A stretch of DNA of 64,000 bases from Massariosphaeria phaeospora (lineage: Eukaryota; Ascomycota; Dothideomycetes; Pleosporales). Below, in pieces: positions 10,406 through 21,900 of this stretch. Under the pieces are notes generated by a model, which made no database searches, was not told the origin of the DNA, and worked only from the letters and a program-made list of their open reading frames with translations. Made by a program: the position numbers and the translations under genes. The stretch is from the NCBI GenBank assembly GCA_011032825.1, contig JAADJZ010000041.1, positions 1-64,000 of the forward strand. The letters are read 5' to 3'. Positions within the stretch are counted from its first letter, which is position 1. Every line of letters begins with the position of its first letter.

Positions 10406-11743
10406 ATGAGGCCTCGCACTCGCACTCGCACTCCCCCCTTGTCCGCGTTGCTGCCCTCGACACCGCCAGCAACACCACCGCCAGCCAGCGCTCCGTTTCT
10501 CGCCGCGACGGTAGCTGCAGCTGCGAGTTCGAAATCGACAGCATCATCGACAGCACCATCACCAGTGTCTCTGCCCGGCCCGCCGCCCCTTTCGCCGTCT
10601 GCTGCACCCGCTGCGGCGCTCGAGGTCCTCCGCGCCTGCCGTCGTGGCGCTAGGGAGAGGGAGCTCGCCGACTGGCATCGCCTGCCGCTATCCGGCGATG
10701 AATACTCGACTTTGAAGAACACACTCGCGGCAGACGCCTCGCTGGGTCTATGGGTGGCCGATAAGCTGCGGTACAACTACAGTGCGGCGGAGCAGACGTT
10801 GACGTTGCGCATGCCGGCCCCTCCACACGATGTCTTCGCATCTCGACTAGAGAGCCTGCTCTCCGCCAAGCTACTAGCTCTACTACCCGCCAACACGGCC
10901 GCGCAACCGGGCGACGACATTCTCCCCTCGTCGTCGCCTACTCAGGAGCAGCATCCGCCTGTCTCACGGCTCCATGGCCTGGTCTCCTCTCTCAGCTCGG
11001 CGAGCACGTCGACGTCCGCGCTGCAGACTCTGGATCAGAAGTCGCCGGATGGTCAATTCCACTACAAGGGCCACGCGGTGCCGCCGCTGGTTATCGAGGT
11101 CGGCAACAGCCAAACAAGCGAGAGCCTGACGGACGCAGCCACCTCCTGGATCCAGAACACCGAGGCCCGCACACGCACAGTCATCACCGTCGATATCGAA
11201 TACCAAGCGCCCGATCAGCGGAACAAACCCGCGGCTCTGCGCAAAGCTCGGCAAGCTTCGTACTCGGTCTACACGTTCGAGATCCTCCACGAAGACGGCG
11301 AAGACTTCAGCAGCATCACCACCCGATATGAGGACGTCGCCTTCCGCGAAGCTGACCCGACGAAGCCCGGCCATTCCCGCACCGCGCCCGGCGAGCTCAT
11401 GCTAAACCTCTCAGACTTTTGCCCCCGCGACGCGCTGCTCGACGACGACCCCAATCCAACCATCACCATCACCCATCGAGAACTCCACCGAATCCTCCGC
11501 GAGGGCGAGCAGGTTGAGCGAGACAAGGACGAAGCTCAAACGATTGTTGCGCGACCAATACCCAAGGAATGGAAGCTTGGATCGAAGCGCAAACGGGAGC
11601 AGGTGCCGCCCTCCGACGAGGACTCTCCGGAGGATGACAAGCGGAACCCACGAAGGGCGAAGGCGTCGGATCCGCACTTCAAAGCCCATCGGCGGCCTTC
11701 CGGGGTAGCACACCGGCCGAGAACGCGAAGCCAGAGCACATGA
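10406..11743 (+). CDS. PD-(D/E)XK nuclease-like fungal protein
   Basis: Intronless frame of 445 residues. The first 75 residues are a low-complexity Pro/Ala/Ser/Thr region. A conserved domain follows (about 80-310). It holds SPDGQF around residue 212, then PPLVIEVGNSQ, then a repeated beta/alpha pattern ending VITVDIEYQ. The spaced Asp and Glu (SPD...IEV) match the restriction-endonuclease-like PD-(D/E)XK fold seen in many fungal proteins of unknown role. The C-terminus is basic with SKRKRE-type clusters that could be nuclear-localisation signals. The start is the first Met of the frame; Met at about 135 is a less likely alternative. No RIP stops are present, so it may be active. Function is uncertain. 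Confidence 0.65.
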   Translation: MRPRTRTRTPPLSALLPSTPPATPPPASAPFLAATVAAAASSKSTASSTAPSPVSLPGPPPLSPSAAPAAALEVLRACRRGARERELADWHRLPLSGDEYSTLKNTLAADASLGLWVADKLRYNYSAAEQTLTLRMPAPPHDVFASRLESLLSAKLLALLPANTAAQPGDDILPSSSPTQEQHPPVSRLHGLVSSLSSASTSTSALQTLDQKSPDGQFHYKGHAVPPLVIEVGNSQTSESLTDAATSWIQNTEARTRTVITVDIEYQAPDQRNKPAALRKARQASYSVYTFEILHEDGEDFSSITTRYEDVAFREADPTKPGHSRTAPGELMLNLSDFCPRDALLDDDPNPTITITHRELHRILREGEQVERDKDEAQTIVARPIPKEWKLGSKRKREQVPPSDEDSPEDDKRNPRRAKASDPHFKAHRRPSGVAHRPRTRSQST

Positions 11744-11797
11744 TCCGAAACTGCGTATTAGTGCAAAAGAATCCCAGAACGCCTACTCGGGCCCTAG

Positions 11798-11859
11798 GTT
11801 TCTCCGAAAAATATCATGAGCTACGCACGGGCAATCTCGCAGAGGTTTTTCGGAGAAAC
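11798..11859. terminator. Hairpin downstream of the nuclease-like gene
   Basis: Perfect 14-base inverted arms (GTTTCTCCGAAAAA at 11798-11811 and its complement at 11846-11859) enclose a 34-base loop, 55 bases after the stop codon. It probably lies in the 3' untranslated region. A role in transcript ending or stability is only a guess; it may equally be a tiny foldback remnant. Confidence 0.4.
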
Positions 11860-12320
11860 TTTAGGCCAGAGCGACAGGCGACCTACGCCGCAATGTTGAC
11901 CGTAGAAGAGCACCCCGCTCCCCTCCCGCCGCTTAACCACGACGCCCGAGGATGAGCGACGTGTCTCGACAGTAGAGCTCCGCCGTTGTTACGCCTCTTT
12001 GTCTATCTCACCGGACACCGGTGACAGTGTGCCATAGGTCATAGGTGCGAACTAGGAGTCGCTGCATGCACCAGTAACAACGGTGTAGGGGATTGAGTAC
12101 CGAAACGAGTTCGGCGTGTCCAGCCTCTGTCGTTGGTGCTGGCATGGTTGTCAACGACTGGATGGCGGTCACGGGTGCGTTCATCTTTATCTCTAGTCTC
12201 ATATCTGCTAATTTTCAATCCCAGGCCTGGACACAACTGTGACTGAGCTCTCAGTCATCGAGTCCGTTTTCAGATTAGGTGAAGGCAACGGTCCCAGCGC
12301 GATCAACACGACACATAAGG

Positions 12321-12786
12321 ATGTCTGCAAGTGCCAGCCCCACGGGTGGGTCTACGGTTATGGTTAGGTACGTCTCCCTCCGTCTCTTTTTCATCGCATT
12401 GCCCCGAGAATGTGATGGCACCGATCTTCTTCTCACCTACCTATTTCGCTGCCATTCCCCCTCAATCGCACTTAACTTACTGACATTCTCTTCCTAGGAA
12501 CCCCACACTCTTCGTGCAGTACCGCCTGCATGAGTCGCATACCTCCTCCCCCATCCTCTCGCCCCGGCTCCTCCTGCGATACCCTCGTTACCTATCAACG
12601 ACACTCACCTCTCGCTTTTTACGAGTCGTTGTCTACCATCACATTGCTTTCCCGGCTCCGAGCGTCGACGGAAGGTCATGCATGTCGAATGCGACGCGCC
12701 GGGGTCAAAGGACCCAATACATACAAGGACTAGGTGGTGAGAACGACGGGAGCACCGAAGGAAAGGTGGTGGAAGAGGTGTTATAA
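12321..12786 (+). CDS. Possible two-exon hypothetical protein
   Basis: Exon 1 12321-12367 and exon 2 12498-12786 join across an intron with a good donor (GTACGT), a branch-like CTTAACTTACTGAC and acceptor TTCCTAG. The product would be 111 residues beginning MSASASPTGGSTVMVR and continuing NPTLFVQYRLHE. The splice signals are the main support. The protein matches nothing I recognise and its C-terminal half is of poor composition. It could be a fragment or a non-coding transcript. Confidence 0.28.
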
Positions 12787-14283
12787 GAGCTCGAATGGTG
12801 ATATAAAGGTGATGGACGGGGAGCCTGTGGAGATTAGACATCAGCGGCGAAAACATATATCCGGGGTGACCATGTGTCGTTACGCCTTTATTTCCATCGG
12901 ACTGGATATACCAACAATATTGCGAATACATGATATTTTTCGTTCTCCATCACCGCCTTGTTTTGTTTTGCTGTCACCTGGTTCAACTCCGCTCTGACAA
13001 GATCACCTGGGCTAAATATCTAGGAGACTGGCGCCCACACGGCTAGACTGCTAACCACTACAACCCCGAAGACCTGATAACCTCTCTTCTCCTTTCTTCC
13101 ACGTCGTTGCCGGTCCTTCACAATTCAATCGCGACACTACCGCTGCTTATCTTCGTCGGGCTATGAACTTCCTTCATTCGGCCTCACTAAGCCGAGCAAT
13201 CGGTATGAGTTGAGCGTGAACTAGATCGTGTCCTCACTATCTACCTCTCCTCATCTTTGCCACTGCATGCGGACCGGACCTACGGGGGCGGGGGGTATAA
13301 GATTTACAAGGTTAGAGGTAGTAGGGCATGTTGGTTTGAGAGGGGTCTTGGTGGACGACAGTTTGGTAGGTAAATTTGAGAGTTGAGGGAGATGGGCTGG
13401 TTTCGAAGAGCACGGAGTAACAGGAAAACACTAGACGGCTCTTGGGTTGACGAAGACGTTTGAAAAGCTCGTGGGTCGCTGGATCGGACACGTGAGTGCA
13501 AGACGGTCGGTATTAAGAGCGGGATACTTTCCCTAGAGGACGAAGAGGGAATGATACATAGGAGGACGGGCGCTGTGGATGTTGAGGCCGTATATGTCCG
13601 GGTTATCATGATATCGACTGTGGACGCCTCTTGGATCGGGATCTGCATGGGCGAAGAAGATAGGGCTCAGGCGTGGGACGGTGGGAGTCGAGAAGAATGA
13701 GGATCAGGGATGCGATAAGGGGCTCTAACCTGCTTCAACATCTTCCAATACCTTGCACTGCGTATTTCTTACACGTCTTCCTAGTACACAGCCTCAAGAA
13801 ATCCTAATGCCATGGTGGCACTCTCCTCAGTATGGGCCTTTGACAACAGGCGCTCGATGCGCCCACGGACCCAGGCGAGGTAATGTGAGTGTCGGTCCGG
13901 AGACTATGCATCTTCAAAGCTGACTATGTACAGGTGCCGTCCTTTTACCACTGTTCAAGTGGTTACCCAACTACGCGTTGTGTATTCCAAACGAATAATG
14001 TATGTTTTCCATCCAACTCAGTTGACCCTTGCTACATCCAAATCGTAGCATAATCCCCTTAAATCGCACGATGTTGTGCTACAACTTAACCGCACAATGG
14101 CACTCAATTCTCCACTCCGCTCCATGTATATGTGTTCGACGCATCTACCTAGGTTGAGAGACAGAAAACCAGCAAGTTGACCATCAAGCTTCCTAAATAA
14201 CACAAGCAAGCACGATCTAATCTCATCGGACTTTTTCTCGAAGTTTTACTATCATCATTCGCAAGAGGCACGAACAATTCAGA
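12787..14283. other. Gene-poor, GC-moderate interval
   Basis: No gene can be supported. Open frames (for example minus strand 13304-13648) have no protein-like composition. There is a G-rich run near 13286-13297. No RIP-type AT enrichment is apparent, so this is ordinary unique DNA. Confidence 0.4.
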
Positions 14284-14858
14284 ATGCCGCGCCGCGAACA
14301 GATCAAAATCCACTGTTCGTCTCCATCGTCTCCAGAGGATGAGGCCTGCTGCTTCGATCGCCCGTGTGAAGCATGTCACGAGCTACAACCAGTGCTGAAT
14401 GCAGATGGTCAACAAACTTGGGTCCCTCGCTACACTGCACGGACTAAGTGGCGCAATCTGCGCAATTCTTTGGACGATGCCCAGGAGGCTCTCGAACAAG
14501 AGGGCCGTTAACGTGCTGCAGCAGAAAACACACTGGCTACTACTATCCAGGAACTAGCCACAACGACGCAGGAGCTAAACACAGTCAAGCCAACCCTGGC
14601 TAACACGGCCCTGGATCTAAAAGACCTTGAGCGTGAACATCAGCGTGTCTGCATGTACCGTAACATCGCGGTCCAAGATCTCCGCGCGGAAAAGCAGAAG
14701 CGGGAGGACATAGCTCAGGCACATAAAGACGTACAAGAAGCTCTCGGTAGCGAAGCAGGCCTTGGCTAACCTAACTCTAAGATATAAGGATTTAGAGAAT
14801 CTGCACCAGCAAGCCGTCAAGGATCTTGGAGCTGAAAAACAGCAGCTTGAAGCAAACT
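14284..14858 (+). pseudogene. Broken coiled-coil protein gene, cut off by a transposon
   Basis: From ATG 14284 the frame runs 75 residues (CCFDRPCEACHELQPVL, a Cys-rich start) to a TAA at 14509-14511. The same frame goes on with clear heptad-like coiled-coil sequence (TIQELATTTQELN, DLKDLEREHQRV) to about 14750. It then needs a one-base shift to continue (RYKDLENLHQQAVKDLGAEK). Sequence ends at the edge of a hAT terminus near 14858. So one nonsense change, one frameshift and loss of the 3' end are visible. The family is not recognised. Confidence 0.6.
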
Positions 14859-15040
14859 TGTCAACAATCCGTCCAATCCAATCCGGGTCCCCGGATTGAA
14901 TGGATTGACAAGAAATCTCTCCTGGATTGGCTTGAATAGATTGTTTAGGGATTTAGAAAGTGAACGAATTGATAGATTAGATAAATTGATTAGTAAGCTA
15001 ACTATTGGTAAATTGCCTAATATATTCGTCGATGTCACGG
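14859..15040. mobile_element. hAT-4: terminal fragment of another hAT element
   Basis: It begins CTTGTCAACAATCC, matching the hAT terminus GTTGTCAACAATC of the three larger elements, followed by AATCC/GGATT self-complementary sequence (AATCCGGGTCCCCGGATT). No matching right end with GATTGTTGACA was found before 16560, so only one end survives. The inner limit is approximate. Confidence 0.5.
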
Positions 15041-15179
15041 TTTATAGCTCTTACTCTATGAGATAGTTGAGAGTACTACGCTTATCTAGAACTAGCGCTG
15101 TCTATGCTTTCGCACCTACAAACTCCGTAGCTTCTAGATAATACAACCTTAGTTCAATTCTTTAAATTTTTCTGCATAT

Positions 15180-15476
15180 GCGCTGTTTCGAACACACCTG
15201 CTTAACAGCTTTTCCAAAACTAAGGACCGTGTCAGGCAGTTTTCTCAGCTCGGGCAAGAAACATGGCGCAATAATGACATTGTTTATACCGTCTGTGGTG
15301 TGAATACGCCAAGTGAGGTTTTTGAACTTTTTGACTCTTTAGCCTATGTTCTAGAAGCTAGGGGGCAAGCACTACCTTTTTGTATTCTTCCTAGTAAAAC
15401 GATCTCGTGGAATGGTAGTAGTTCTGTTGCTTCTTGCCCAGGCTTGGGATCTTCTAGATTTGAATGTGATAGTTGA
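15180..15476 (+). pseudogene. Orphan protein-like reading frame
   Basis: A 98-residue frame without an initiator Met, from 15180 to the stop at 15474-15476. Composition is convincing (LFRTHLLNSFSKTKDRVRQF, then NDIVYTVCGVNTPSEVFELF), but no family is recognised. It may be an exon of a dead gene brought in or stranded by the adjacent hAT fragment. No splice partner was found. Confidence 0.35.
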
Positions 15477-16404
15477 TCGTCGGAATCAATAAGCAGGCCA
15501 GTAGAATGATGGCAGAGATAGCCCTCGTTTCTAAGTATACGAGGATACCGAGAGCGTATGGGCCTCTATTATCAATGATACCACGTAGTGCAGAAGCTTC
15601 GTAGCAAATAGGGCTGTCCGATGCAGAGAACTAGATAAAGAAATAATCCATTGGTCACCTACTACACATGGCTGTATAAGACCGTTGGATGGATGCCCAC
15701 TCATTGAAACAAAACAGAGCCCTCGATGACGCGCTGTCACTTCGTTAGTATTGAACGATGAAGCTACATCAGCATAACTTACAGTGACTATAACCAGGTG
15801 ACATCGTCTCGAGGTAAAGGTTGTTTGGTATTACATATTTCAAAAGCGGTGCAAAATCTTAGCACTATGTCTCGATATCGGTGTAGACATATCACAGACA
15901 AAAAGGTTTGGTAATACACATCTTCTATTGATCACAGTCCCAACCCTGGAGAAGCATCAACCTGCCAATGGTCCGCAAAATGTATGAATGTATTGGTATG
16001 TGCCTGTTCAGAATGCATTCCAATCACAGTGTTGCGTCGAAATTATTTTCGGCCAAACTTCAAAGGAATCAAAATCCTAAAGGGTTCAATCTTCCTATTC
16101 GCGTAAATGATAATGTGTAACTTGTGATTTCAACATAACCGTAAACAGAAACAGTAAACAGAATCACAGAGCGCTCTTTGTTGCGGTTATGAGAAGAAGC
16201 GGATCACGTGTGCCAGGTAGCGGTGATCCGATGCTACTTCCTCATCTTATCAAGCACTTCTTACCTCAGCTGGATTACAGATACGTCATGTAAATAGACC
16301 CCGCTGCTGGCCCTTTGAGAGGGCAGCACGAACACAACAGAACAACAGAACAATACACAATATTTTTGTTTTTACTGCATTCTACACTGCGACACTCTTA
16401 CTAG
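15477..16404. other. Unique sequence, 3' side of the transposon-split gene
   Basis: No gene is supported. At 16300-16324 a short stem (CTGGCCCT / AGAGGGCAG) followed by ACAACAGAACAACAGAACAA lies downstream (in minus-strand sense) of the split gene's original stop codon and may be in its 3' untranslated region. Confidence 0.35.
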
Positions 16405-16566
16405 TCACTCGAAATTTTCAACCCCAAAATCTAGTGACACATACGATCCAACGAAACGGCATGCGGAACGGAAATGGTAATTGGCCGCTGCGATCTTTAG
16501 ATCCGTTTTGGGTGCGTTTTGCAAGGCTGTACGAGCATCGGCACCAAGATATCCATCAGCAATTAG
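16405..16566 (-). pseudogene. Severed 3' end of a small conserved fungal gene
   Basis: Minus-strand sequence from 16558 to the stop complement at 16405-16407 encodes the rest of the protein that starts at 24916. It is open and free of RIP stops (DGYLGADARTALQNAPK to LDFGVENFE). 16559-16566 is the left copy of the hAT-2 target duplication, GCAATTAG, against GCAATCAG on the right. The single difference is a CA to TA change, as if RIP had leaked out of the transposon. Joining at the duplication restores the frame exactly: 50 nt from the right side of exon 2 plus 154 nt here is 204 nt. Confidence 0.85.
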
Positions 16567-16799
16567 CAAAGTTGTTAATAATCAATCAATCAAGCTCGCT
16601 GCCGCGAGCTTAATTGATTGCTCAAAAATCTCTGCCTAGCTTGATTAGATTGATTGATAAAATTTAACGAGTTTTCAGATTGAATTAGATTAATTAATTA
16701 GTAATCTTACTCTTTAGCTCTAAACTTAGTAAATTGGTTCAAGTACTCGTTAATTTAGGAAATCGTTAGGTTTAGTATATAGCTAGGTTTGTAAAGCGT

Positions 16800-18400
16800 T
16801 TTAGACTTCTAGATTCTAAGGCGTTTCTAAGAGCAAAAGCTTTGCAGCGCTAAGAGTAAGTTAGAAAGCATTTGCAATTTTCGTACGCTTAGTAAATCTG
16901 CTAATTTACTAAAAGTTCTTTTGCAATTTGCTGCAGCGGCAAGGATACTCTAAATATCTATAGCAAACTATTTCAAAACGAGGTACTATTGCTTTTTAAT
17001 AGCTAGTAGGCAATTAGCTGCTAAGCGAGCTTGTAAAAGAAATTAAGTACTTTCTCTAATTTTTATAGTTTATACTCGTTTTTTATATCTATAAAAGTTT
17101 TTCTTTTTTTTATTGTAGCTTTTATAAACTTAGTGCGATTGAGTGCGTAATTAAACCGTAGTTTCTTACTTTAAAGCGCTTGTAGTAACTTAAAATTAGT
17201 AGCAGCAGCTTTTTTCTTAGCTTTTGCTTTAAGTAGTTGAAAGCTTTTGTTGTTAGCTTCTAGCTATTTCTTTTGCGAGTAGCTATCTACGTTATTATCT
17301 AGTAGTACTTTTTAAGCAATATTAACGTAATTGTTGTAAACAAGATAAAAGCGTAAAGCAGCGTAATACGCTAAAGCGTTTTTAAACTTTGCGTAGTACT
17401 CTTTAATCTTAGATATAGCAAGATTAAAGTTAGTTTTAACGTAATTCTTAAGCGCGTTGGGATTGTTGCAATCTATAGCGTTAACTTGCTTACGCAAAGC
17501 TTCTAGCGCATTAGTAAGCTACTTAAACGTAGAGATTACTTTCTAGATCGCGCTATAGCGGCTAGCGCTGCTTCGGCTTTCAAGCTAGCTAGTTGCTTCT
17601 TTAAAAAGCTTAAGCAGCTTGAGATACTTTGTTATAGTAGCTTAATCTTTGCTTGTAAACTCGCTTTCTCTAATAAACAAACAAAATTTGCTAGCGTTAA
17701 AAAAGCAAGCAACTGCGCAAAGTTAGCAGCGAGCTGTGTAGCGATTGTACTCGCTTAATTTGTGCGCTATATAATTATCAAGTAGCGCTCGTAGCTTAAC
17801 AGCGCGCTTAAAGCAGTTGTAGTAAAAATTCTAGCGCGTTTTAACTAGTTTTTTAAGCTCTTTAGGCGTAAATTTGAGTGTAGCGCTGCCTAGCTAAGTA
17901 GCTTTATTCTATTAAAAGCGCTTTAGCAACTTACGAGCTTGCAAAGTACATATTAAAGCAATAACGTTAAATAGTACTCTAAGCGAGCTAGCTTTGCGCT
18001 ACTTGTTTATATACTTCTTCTTTGCTTGTATAAGTTAGCTAGGTTAATTTAAAAAAGCAAAGCGTACGTACAGCAAAAGTGTTATTCGAGTTTTTAAACG
18101 CTTTACGATTTTGGCTAAACATTACGCGCTAGGTAGCAAAATTAAGTATATAGCAAGTGCAACGCAATTTCTAGTACTTTGCGTTAAAGCTATACTTCTT
18201 TGCTAAAGCGTTAATTGTAGTGTTGTTGTTAAAAGCGTTATTAAGTACAAAGTAACCTAAAGCTTTTTTTTTTATATAAAACGTATAGAAAGTTGAGTTT
18301 ACAATTGCTACAACGTTTGCGCTAAAGTGCTCGCTTAACAACGTTAGCAAGCTAAGCAAGTAGTTTACTTATTTATTTACTACGTTTAGGTAATGTACGC
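16800..18400 (-). pseudogene. hAT-2 transposase relic
   Basis: On the minus strand 18359-18171 keeps LGYFVLNNAFNNNTTINALA, the same core motif as in hAT-1. About 16960-16850 keeps a dimerisation-domain remnant (NCKRTFSKLADLLSVRKLQ). Stops and frameshifts are numerous. Its upstream part is interrupted by hAT-3 from 18979. Confidence 0.7.
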
Positions 18401-18978
18401 AGATTCTAGTAAGCACTTATTTGCTACTAATTAACGTTTAATTGTTAAATAAAATGTAGATTGCTAAGCGCGCTTGTTTTAAGTAGCTAATAATAGCAAG
18501 TAAGTAAGCGTTGTATTTCTTTATAATGTACGCTTGCGCTGTATTGTAACTTCGCTAGAAAGCGCGCTTAGCGAGCGAATTAGCTACCTAGATTATTTTA
18601 CAAAACGCAAGCACTTTAATAACGCAAAGAGCTTAATTGTTAGTTGCAATCTAGTTAATAAGCGCTTGTTAAAAACGCGTAGCGAGAAGCTATTAACAAT
18701 TTTGTTAGCAACTACTTAGCTAACGCCGAAGCTACGGCAGTGCAAATGCGCAATAATAAAAGCTTTTTTTTAAAACGTTATAGAGCTACTTTTGTTAACA
18801 CTATAGCTAGGTTTCTACTTGCTAAAATGCTGCGCTATAGCTAAAGTAGCTTCTGCTACTTTGTATAATCTACTTATTAATTTGTGTATATAGCAAAACT
18901 TGCAAAGCTAGTATATCGCTTTTTTTTCTTAGTGCTATAAGCGCTAGCTATGTTAAAACACCTAGCTCTTGCGTTTAG

Positions 18979-21900
18979 CACAGTTGCTATTAATTAAATT
19001 AATTAAGTAGAGTTTCTTTACTTAATTTTAGTAGCGATTTTCTAGAGAGTAGATTGAATTAATTGATTTAGTAGTCTTAGAGCTTTTAACTTAATTGAGA
19101 TTAAATTAGTTAATTGTAAATTAATTGGCAAACTGTATACTAAATAAAGAAATTAACTATACAGTTAATAGAGAAATTGTTAGCGAAAAAAGTAAAGTTA
19201 TATTTGTATAAAGTTTGCTAGGCAATTTCTACCTAGTTTTATATGCTATACAATTAATCGATTGCTTCTTTAGTAAGCGTAGTAGTTTTTTTATTTTTAA
19301 AACTATAGCGTAGCTAGCAACGTACACAGTAAATTGCTGCAAGTAACTAAAAAAATAAAGCTTAACGTTTAGGCTCTAGAAAATTGCTAACTTTGCTAAA
19401 CATACGTTTACACTCGCAGCTAGATGCTAGAATAAATAATACGTTAATAGCTAGCTAGCTAAGATAAAAATATAGCGTTTTTATGCTTATTTAGTAGGCT
19501 ATTGAATTAATAGAGTGTAGGTAATTTAATAGAAGCTGCGGTTTTTTTCTTTATAGCTTAAACTCGTTGTTGCTATCTACGGTAGCTTGGTTTTGTACTA
19601 GATTTGTAAAGAAATCAATGCTTGCCTAGATATTAAAAACTTTAAGTTTTTTACAAAAGCAAATTTTCTTTTAGGTATTTAGTTTATACTTACTCTACAG
19701 CGCTTAAAAAGCGGCATCTAATAAAGCAATCTAAGCTAGTTAATTTGCTTATAAGTTTTAGTAGTAGAACTTTGTATTTAAGTGTAGTACTATAGCGGCG
19801 TAGTACGCTAGCGAGTTGTTAAGCTTTTTCTAGTACTTTCGAAGCTTCTACTACGCTGCTTGTACATTAATAGCAAGATAATTCTCTAGCGAGTTTGCTT
19901 CGTTGTAATTAATAGCTTTATATTGCTGCGCAAGCTGCTTGTACGCATTAAGTATATACTTAAATGTAGAAATAACGTTATGTAACGCGCTAAATCTTCT
20001 ACTATTACCTTTGCTTTTAAAGCGTTTTGTAGCTATTTTCAATAGCTATAGAACTTTAATGTACTAAGTAATAACAGCTTAATTTAACAAGCTCAATCTA
20101 GTTAACGTTATTTACATTAGAAACTTAGCTACTTAATTCTCGCAAGCAAAAGCGTACGTTGCAGCTGTACGCGTATTCTTAATATAGTACTATATATAAG
20201 CATCTAGCAGATTTTTGAGCTTTTAAACGGCTTTTTCAAATGCTAAGCAAAAAAAGTTCTACTTAGTTACTACTAGCTTAATTAGCTTAATTAGTTTGTA
20301 TAGCTTTTCTATAGCTTCTGCTTTTTTCTACTAAAAGCCGTATAGCAAATCGTACTATTAAAGCGTTTTAATGTAGTAGAGAATATTAATAAGTATACTT
20401 AAAAAGCTATGTTTACGCTAATTCTGTAGCAAACACTTTTTAAAAGCATACTAAGTTTTCTTGTTTTTAAAAGCGTTTCTATTTACTTTAAACATAACTG
20501 TTTAGCTAATAAAATTAAGTGTATAAAAGCTGCAGCGAAGTTGCTAATAATCTGCATTAAAGCTATACATTTTTGCTAAATAGTTTACTGCTATATTGCT
20601 ATTGCCTATGTTATCTAATACAAAGTAACTTACTTTTTTCAAGCTAATATTAAAGCTTCGAAGAGTTTTTTGTATTACTTAAGCAATTTTTTTACCTGTG
20701 TAAGCACTAGATAGCTGTAAAAAAAAATTAAAAAATCTTTAATACGGCTAGTTGAATTCGCGTAGTAAGCAACAATACTAAAATAGCTTTTTTTACTTTC
20801 TTTTACAGTTTACTTGTTAAACGATAAATGTATTTTGCTTAGCGCCGTAAATAAGTTTGCTATAACCTAAAGCTATAAGTAGTTAAACAGTTGCATAGTA
20901 TATCGAGCTACACTTTGATAATTTTTTTATAACGTTATCTACTACTAAGCAGCGCACTTTACTAAGCAGCGCACTTTACTAAAATCGTACTAAAAAACAT
21001 AGTACACATTACGATTATACTATATTATACAAGATTATACTAAATCAACTAGTATTATTTAGTATTAGAATTACTAAAAGCAATTACTTTATAGGTTCGC
21101 GCATTATGCCTTGTTCTATTGCAGCGTTTACAGCGTCGTTGTTGTAGTACTACACTTACTACACTATTACTACTTAACTTCTTCGCAACTATTTCTTGCT
21201 TACTACTACTTTTTTTAATAGCTAACTTAGTTTTAGCTTCTATTGTAAGCGTACTTTTTTTTTAGATGTACTTTTGTTTACAACTTTTACGCTTAGTTGC
21301 AGCTTTAATAGTAGTGCGAAGCTAGGTAATTTTATTAACTATTAATGCATATTTGTAAGCTACTACTAACGCGCTTTTTTTAAGCTTTTGCAGCAACTTA
21401 ACAATAAAAGTTAGTAATAAGTTAACGCAAAACCTAACTCTACTACGAATAAAAGTAAATTAAGCTTCAAACTTGCGCGCGTTGCTTAGTGTTTGCGATT
21501 TCTAAATAGTAGATTGCTAAGGCAGCTAGTTAAGTGTACAAAAACGCATATTAAGCTTTGATATTATAGCATTTAAGTTATGTAGAACAAGCTTAGCACT
21601 TTTAAAAGCTTTTTTAATGCTTTTCGCTGTAAACGTTTTAAAATAGGTAGTTTTAAATGTAGTAGAAAAGTCTAGTTTAGCAATGTAAGTAACAGAGCAA
21701 CGCGCTAAAACTATAATCTTAGTACTATATGCGCGCTTTAACGGCGAAAAGTAGCTAACGTTAAAAAGCTATAGCAGGTGCAACGAGTGTAAGAGCATAT
21801 ACAAAGTAATTATTTTGTATTTTATATAGTAATTCTAAAAAGCAAGCGAGTTATAGCTTTTGTAGCTATTTAAAATTAGTAGCTTACTACTTTTTATAGT

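Noticed and set aside
10369..11374. Several minus-strand open frames opposite the nuclease-like gene
   Set aside because: They are antisense shadows of a GC-rich coding sequence; their composition is Arg/Ala/Gly-rich and not protein-like.
13304..13648. 114-codon minus-strand frame
   Set aside because: Ser/Leu-rich composition with no conserved pattern, no splice signals and no supporting context.
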